From contig NC_052494.1 in the NCBI RefSeq assembly GCF_009730915.1, positions 248,001 through 312,000 of the forward strand: a DNA stretch of 64,000 nt, read 5' to 3'. The stretch comes from Dioscorea cayenensis subsp. rotundata. Its lineage: Eukaryota > Streptophyta > Magnoliopsida > Dioscoreales > Dioscoreaceae. Positions 59,274 to 64,000 of the stretch are shown here, one piece after another. The position numbers were made by a program, and so were the translations under genes. Each line of letters begins with the position of its first letter. The stretch's first letter is position 1. Under the pieces are notes generated by a model. That model was not told where the DNA came from. It did not search any database and saw only the letters and a program-made list of their open reading frames with translations.

Positions 59274-59365
59274 TCCTCTCAGACAAATGCCTCGATTGTC
59301 CTCACGATGAATGGAATGGATATTATAGGACTCGTCATCTATTTCCATTATCTCATCATCGAGGA
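59274..59365 (-). ncRNA. Box C/D snoRNA, 25S rRNA guide (snR13-like target)
   Basis: About 92 nt on the minus strand. Terminal stem TCCTC (59361-59365) with GAGGA (59274-59278), C box AUGAUGA (59353-59359), D box CUGA (59279-59282). The D guide CGAGGCATTTGT pairs over 11-12 nt with (A)CAAATGCCTCG of large-subunit rRNA, just before the conserved TCATCTAATTAGTGACGCGC. D+5 selects the last A of AAA, which from memory matches the yeast site guided by snR13. The internal C'/D' pair is weak. Confidence 0.75.
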
Positions 59366-59378
59366 AACCCTAAACCCC

Positions 59379-59438
<60 letters not shown>

Positions 59439-59678
59439 TTAACAAAAAAGAAAACAATAAGAACGATCAGAAGAGATGAACAAGATAAACAAACCCAGAT
59501 GAATGAAAAATCAAAAAAAAAAAAAGAGAAAGGAATCGATGAAGGATCGAAGAGGAACGCAGTACGCCGCCATGGCTTCAAGCTCGGTGATGGAGATTTG
59601 GAGCTCTAGGCTTGGTTTTATAGAGAGTAGAGAAGGACGGGTTTAGGGTTTAGAGACTTTAATGGGCCTCGGCCCAAT
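59366..59678 (-). promoter_or_regulatory. Ribosomal-protein-type promoter of the second snoRNA locus
   Basis: Reading the minus strand: site II elements TGGGCC and GGCCCA (59663-59676), telo-boxes AAACCCTAAACCC (59639-59651), TATAAAA (59616-59622), then a GC-rich leader leading into the snoRNAs. This order is characteristic of plant ribosomal-protein and snoRNA genes. A second telo-box lies just 5' of the snoRNA at 59367-59376. The leader has an ATG (59573, MAAYCVPLRSFIDSFLFF) that stays open only briefly. (AT)n microsatellite at 59389-59432. Confidence 0.7.
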
Positions 59679-60485
59679 TATTTAGAGATTTAATAATCCG
59701 GCCCACGGTCAGAAGGCACATTTAGTTTGTTTTATTTTTTTAAAAGTATAATATTCGAATTAGTCCCTTTTACTTTTTATGTCATGCGCTCACTATTCAC
59801 ACTACTTTTGAAAATTACCCAATTTAATCCCTCTATTATTAATCTCTTCTCATCTAGTCCCTCTACTCTTAAAAATACAACCAAATAATTAACCTATTTA
59901 AGAGTAGAAGAGATTAAATAGAATTATTTTAAAGAGTAGAGAAACTATTATAGAGCATTTCTGAGTAGAGAGACAAAAAAAAAGAGAGAAAAATAGAAGA
60001 CCAATTCGGATATTATACTTTTTTTTAAAAAATAAAAATAAAATTTACGAAGATAACTTGAAGTTTTGGCTCTCAGATAACAAGATTAAATTAACTTTTA
60101 AATTTTTGGTAAAAATTAATTAGATAAATAGATGGATGTAAATATTAATTTCATGTACGAAAACATGATAAAATGCATCATTTTGCATCTAAATATTTCA
60201 AAAATTACATAAATAAAAGAAAGAAAAAAAAGGAACAAACAAGCAAACTTCTCACACTGATATTCAAGAACACAAAGTTTATACATCAAAGAATAAACAA
60301 ACCCAGTCCAAAATTATATATATATAAAAGGAACAAACAAACAAATTTCTCACACTGGCATTCAACAACACAAAGTTTAGACATCAAAGAATAAACAAAC
60401 TAGTCTCACAAACAAATAGCTGGACAAGAAGACTAATTATTATTTTCAACATATTTTTTCAAAGGATCATATGGTATAATTATAG
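59679..60485. other. Spacer with a 98-bp duplication downstream of COR413
   Basis: AGGAACAAAC begins near-identical segments at 60231 and 60329, each running through CTTCTCACACTG-like and CACAAAGTTTA.ACATCAAAG blocks of about 75 bp. Otherwise AT-rich and featureless. Just left of the COR413 stop is its 3' UTR. Confidence 0.6.
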
Positions 60486-61982
60486 CTACAGAAAATGCAG
60501 AACCAGTGCCCAGACTGGGTAGACGAAGAGAAGAATTATTCCGATCGAGTTTGACACACCATGGCTTTTTGTGAAAGAGTTCCTGAAGCCACCCGATGCT
60601 CGGATGTGCTCTTGTAGAAGGTAACAGCCTATAAGCAAGCAAATGATAGTACCAGCAATGCTATCCCTGATGGTGTCCGCAAAGAAGCTTGGTGCAACAA
60701 CCAGAAGAAGGATCAGTGCTCCAGGCAACTCCAACCAGTCTGCATCCAACAAAATAGCAATCAATATAAACAACTTTATTGTATGGAAACAGAGAAAATC
60801 CGTAATTGATTCCTTTCCTCATGAAGCATAAAAACATGTTTATCATTAAGGAGAACATATATAATAGTTGACAGAAGCATGATTACAAATTTTTAACATT
60901 CCCTCAACAAGATAGAAGGCATATGTGCATGATGCTAAAAATTGGCTTGTGCAGGAGGTGGTGTGTTTCCATTGTGAAAACACTCAAGATGATTAAGAAA
61001 GCACTAAGAAAAATTCCTGAGAATAAGAAGGGTAGATTGTCTGGATTACTCATGCGTCATGAGGGCAAATTGGTGTGTCCAAAGATATCAATTAAGAATT
61101 GGACAGTCAAACTTCATAATAAAGCTTGCACAAATCATGCATTATAGATGTATACATTCTTGTCATTGACACATAATGACTACTGGAACTGCATGACAGA
61201 GTCTGGCCTAGGGCAAGTTCAATCAATCAATCAATTTTATCTAGGATACTTTTGTTGGCAAGTTTGTAACTCACAGCAAGTCCAAAAGCCACTGAAAAGT
61301 AAGCAACTAATCTAATCAAGATCCAGCTACTACACAGACTTATACATCATACAACCACTAACATCACTGATGCACATGTATGAATCACAAGTTAAAGGAT
61401 GTTCCATCAGGTTATATGCATTGCATTCTTTGATTGGAGAAACAAATGCTCTGGATAAGTTTGGCAACAATGAAAGAAGAATTTATGTGCAAACATGGTT
61501 AATTAGAGGATAGATTGGACCTGGGAAGCGTCGAGGAAAGAAGAGTCGCAGCACAACAGCGATAAATGCAATCCATTTGCCAAACTCACCTCTGCAGCTC
61601 ATAAGAACAATACAGTCATGGTCACAAAAGAAAACCAACAAAATTAAAAAAAAATTTAAAAAATAGAAAGAAAAAAAAGACTTCTCACATCAATGTGCAA
61701 GATTTAGTATTGTCATGCAGTGATAGTTCATTAATGCAAAGAAGAAAAGTCATAATAATAACTACATAAACATTAATAATAAAGAGGGGAAAAAAGAAGA
61801 CACAATATTGTAGGAAACCTTTGGCTGAAGTCAATTTTAGCCTTAGTTGGCCAAACAAAAACCAGTTCTCTTTCCAAGGTCACCCCTGACAATTTACACA
61901 AGTTACCCATTGTTGTTAAACTAAACTACCTTTTTCTGCAAATTACGTGCAAAATATCAAAAAGAGCAAGTGAGCGAGCCAG

Positions 61983-62022
<40 letters not shown>

Positions 62023-63468
62023 GGGAAAAGTTCTTTACTTCAACTCCTTGATCATTCACTTCAACTAATGAAAATTTCAGTCTATAGGTGATTTGTGTAG
62101 TTGACTCTTACTGAAGTTTAAACAGACCTCTTATGGGTCAACATCAATTGTTTATCATGAACTTCGAGCAGAGGAATTGCATACCATGAATAACACTCAC
62201 CTTAACAAAGAGAATAATACAGAAGGAAGACTCAAGAAAATGTAAGGAATTAAGAGGGATGTCAGGATGTTGGTCTTCCAGTTTGTGCGATCCAGTATCA
62301 ACAGGTATCTGCAGGAGGAAACAACAGTAAAGAAACAAATGAATTAAATTAAACCTTTTTCCAAGAAAGATACAAGCAATAACCACCTACTCTTTTTGTT
62401 ACTAGTAAATAATTCATTGTCTAATTGAACAACAAATGCCCTAAATAATCATATAAAACATGAAGAAGCCAAAAATAACAAAGGTGTCCATTTCATACAA
62501 AGTCAAATGGCCACCTTCTGACACAAGTTTCTGAACAATATCTACATTTTTCTTTTGTGATGAGCAATTAGATAATTATAATAATAACACACACAAAAAC
62601 ACATCAAGATAATTAGAAGAAGAAATTGAAATTTCTTCCTACATGTTTCGTATATCTAGATTCTTACATGAATTTCTTCTAATATTATTTGTTCATTATA
62701 CACCAGTTATTGGCTTAACCAAATAATACTGTATAATGCAAAATCCAAAATACATTTAGGAATGTATTAAAACAAAAACATTTGCAGCGGAGGATCAAAT
62801 AAATCATTAATACGCATGAATTGCAACAATTAAATATACAAATGAACCACATGCTGGATACCAATTCCATCAAATCCACAAACAAGTAGTTCACAACCAA
62901 GCAGAAGAGCAAAAAAACAAAAAAGGGCCCACCAACTGTTAAGCAACAAAGTCGGAACAAAAAGGCGCATCACGAAAAAAAAAAAAAAATTTAACTTTAA
63001 AAAAAGCTCTTTTTTCTTTATCTATTGTTCCGTTTTCCCTTATTACTCAAAACACAACGTGATATACTTTTCCAAAGGCGATATTCAATACATGAGAAGT
63101 CTTAATGTCGAATTTTATACAAATCTTTGAATCCGATGCCTTTTACAACATTTCATCATATAAAAAACACTCATTTTCATGAAAAGAAATAAGAACAAAG
63201 AAAAATTCACAGCTAACAAACAAGATAATCAAATTAAACACAAAAAATAAAAATAAAAAACAAAAAGATAAAGTGAATAGAGAGCTCACATAGCAGCAAA
63301 GGAAGCGAGGAACTTGAAGAAAGTAGTACCAAACCCAAGCCCACTCCCCAGCATAAACGCATGGTTAGCTAGCTTCTTCGCAGCAACACCGAGCTCCTTA
63401 AGATCCGATTCAATGAGATCACTACTCAACCGATCTGTCTTCATCGCCAAATACCCAAATTTCCCCAT
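60486..63468 (-). CDS. COR413PM: Cold-regulated COR413 plasma-membrane protein
   Basis: Four exons, 63290-63468, 62201-62308, 61521-61591, 60486-60739, join in frame to 203 residues, the usual length. It begins MGKFGYLAMKTDRLSSDLIE and continues DLKELGVAAKKLANHAFMLG, GFGTTFFKFLASFAA, YLLILDRTNWKTNILTSLLI, GEFGKWIAFIAVVLRLFFP, DWLELPGALILLLVVAPSFF, and ends EHIRASGGFRNSFTKSHGVS...WALVLHFL. This matches plant COR413-PM proteins end to end. They are multi-span membrane proteins induced by cold and ABA and linked to freezing tolerance. The start is the first ATG in frame. Two ACGT-core ABRE motifs lie upstream. An (AC)n microsatellite (61986-62019) sits in intron 2. Confidence 0.95.
61986..62019. 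repeat. (AC)n microsatellite in COR413 intron 2
   Basis: About 16 uninterrupted CA units. Confidence 0.95.
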
Positions 63469-63619
63469 TTCCAACCTCGATCTATCAAACAAGAACCCTA
63501 ATTCTCAAGATCCAGCTCCAAATCGATCCAAATCAAGAGAGAAAGAAAGAGAGTGAGAGTGAGAGGTCTTTGATTTGGGGAAGATAGAGATCTTTTGGGG
63601 GTCTGGATGCTTCGACGAT

Positions 63620-63728
63620 GAGAGGACACGTGGCAAGCTTGGAGACGTCCGATTTCATCATGTCGATGAATTCAACGCGTGTGTTATAACGCGGTTGAGC
63701 CATTAAACGGTAACTCGCTGCCACGTGT
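63620..63728 (-). promoter_or_regulatory. Pair of ABRE/G-box motifs upstream of COR413
   Basis: ACACGTGGC (63626-63634) and GCCACGTGT (63720-63728) are inverted copies of the strong ABRE/G-box core, 158-260 bp upstream of the ATG. bZIP ABF/AREB factors bind such sites in ABA and cold responses. Confidence 0.65.
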
Positions 63729-64000
63729 GAGTGTGTCATCCATCATATGGAATTTTTAATTTAATAAAAAATTAATTTCATTTTTAAAATGTTTTTATAT
63801 TTAACACGTATCCGGTAATTAGTCAAAGAGATTTTTATTTTTATTTTTTGGTATTTAATATTTATATTTTATATGTGTACTGTGAAATTTTTATTCAAAT
63901 ATTTTTTGGCTTTTTCTTACATGTTATAAATATTTAAAATAAATTTGTTGTCTAATTGAAATGGAAATCCAATTAAATCATGCCACAAGTATTGTAAAGT
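63729..64000. other. AT-rich right edge
   Basis: No feature recognised. Confidence 0.4.

Overview
The window is nuclear DNA of a flowering plant. Coding regions are split by short AT-rich GT-AG introns, intergenic DNA is very AT-rich and full of (AT)n and (AAT)n runs, and the genes belong to land-plant families (CslC glucan synthase, AINTEGUMENTA, COR413, PLS-class PPR, bHLH subfamily XII). I cannot decide monocot versus eudicot. There is one assembly gap of exactly 1000 N at 53460-54459.

Layout. 1-3750: last six exons of a DnaJ-domain protein (+). 4632-6449: TPX2-related cell-cycle protein (+) with M-phase promoter motifs and a KEN degron. 10992-13365: cellulose-synthase-like C gene (+), complete except for one frameshift in its last exon, convergent with a bHLH regulator (-) at 13803-15359. 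20170-22477: AINTEGUMENTA orthologue (-) with long noncoding flanks. 28295-30811: two-RRM hnRNP (-). 31-35 kb: MITE-like elements. 35.7-37.7 kb: minus-strand noncoding snoRNA locus. 39136-44021: three small plant-specific proteins. 47075-47400: foldback element. 47620-48081: EVE-domain protein (+). 48782-50571: two-exon gene for a 53-residue membrane microprotein (+). 55394-57076: intronless PPR protein (+). 59.1-59.7 kb: second minus-strand snoRNA locus. 60486-63468: COR413 cold-regulated membrane protein (-).

The most unusual content is noncoding. At 37010-37106 (-) there is a box C/D snoRNA whose two guides both match the 3' part of U6 snRNA. Just downstream in the same orientation, two intact copies of another C/D snoRNA, with a guide to the 3' minor domain of 18S rRNA, bracket a tandem array (period 204-223 bp) in which the intervening snoRNA copies have decayed. 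A second locus carries two more C/D snoRNAs behind a ribosomal-protein-type promoter (site II, telo-box, TATA). Guide targets were matched to rRNA and U6 sequences from memory.

The protein genes are mostly unrelated neighbours. A growth and cell-cycle flavour recurs (TPX2-like with MSA motifs, EVE gene with E2F motifs, ANT, bHLH, CslC), but the sequence does not show that they are functionally linked.
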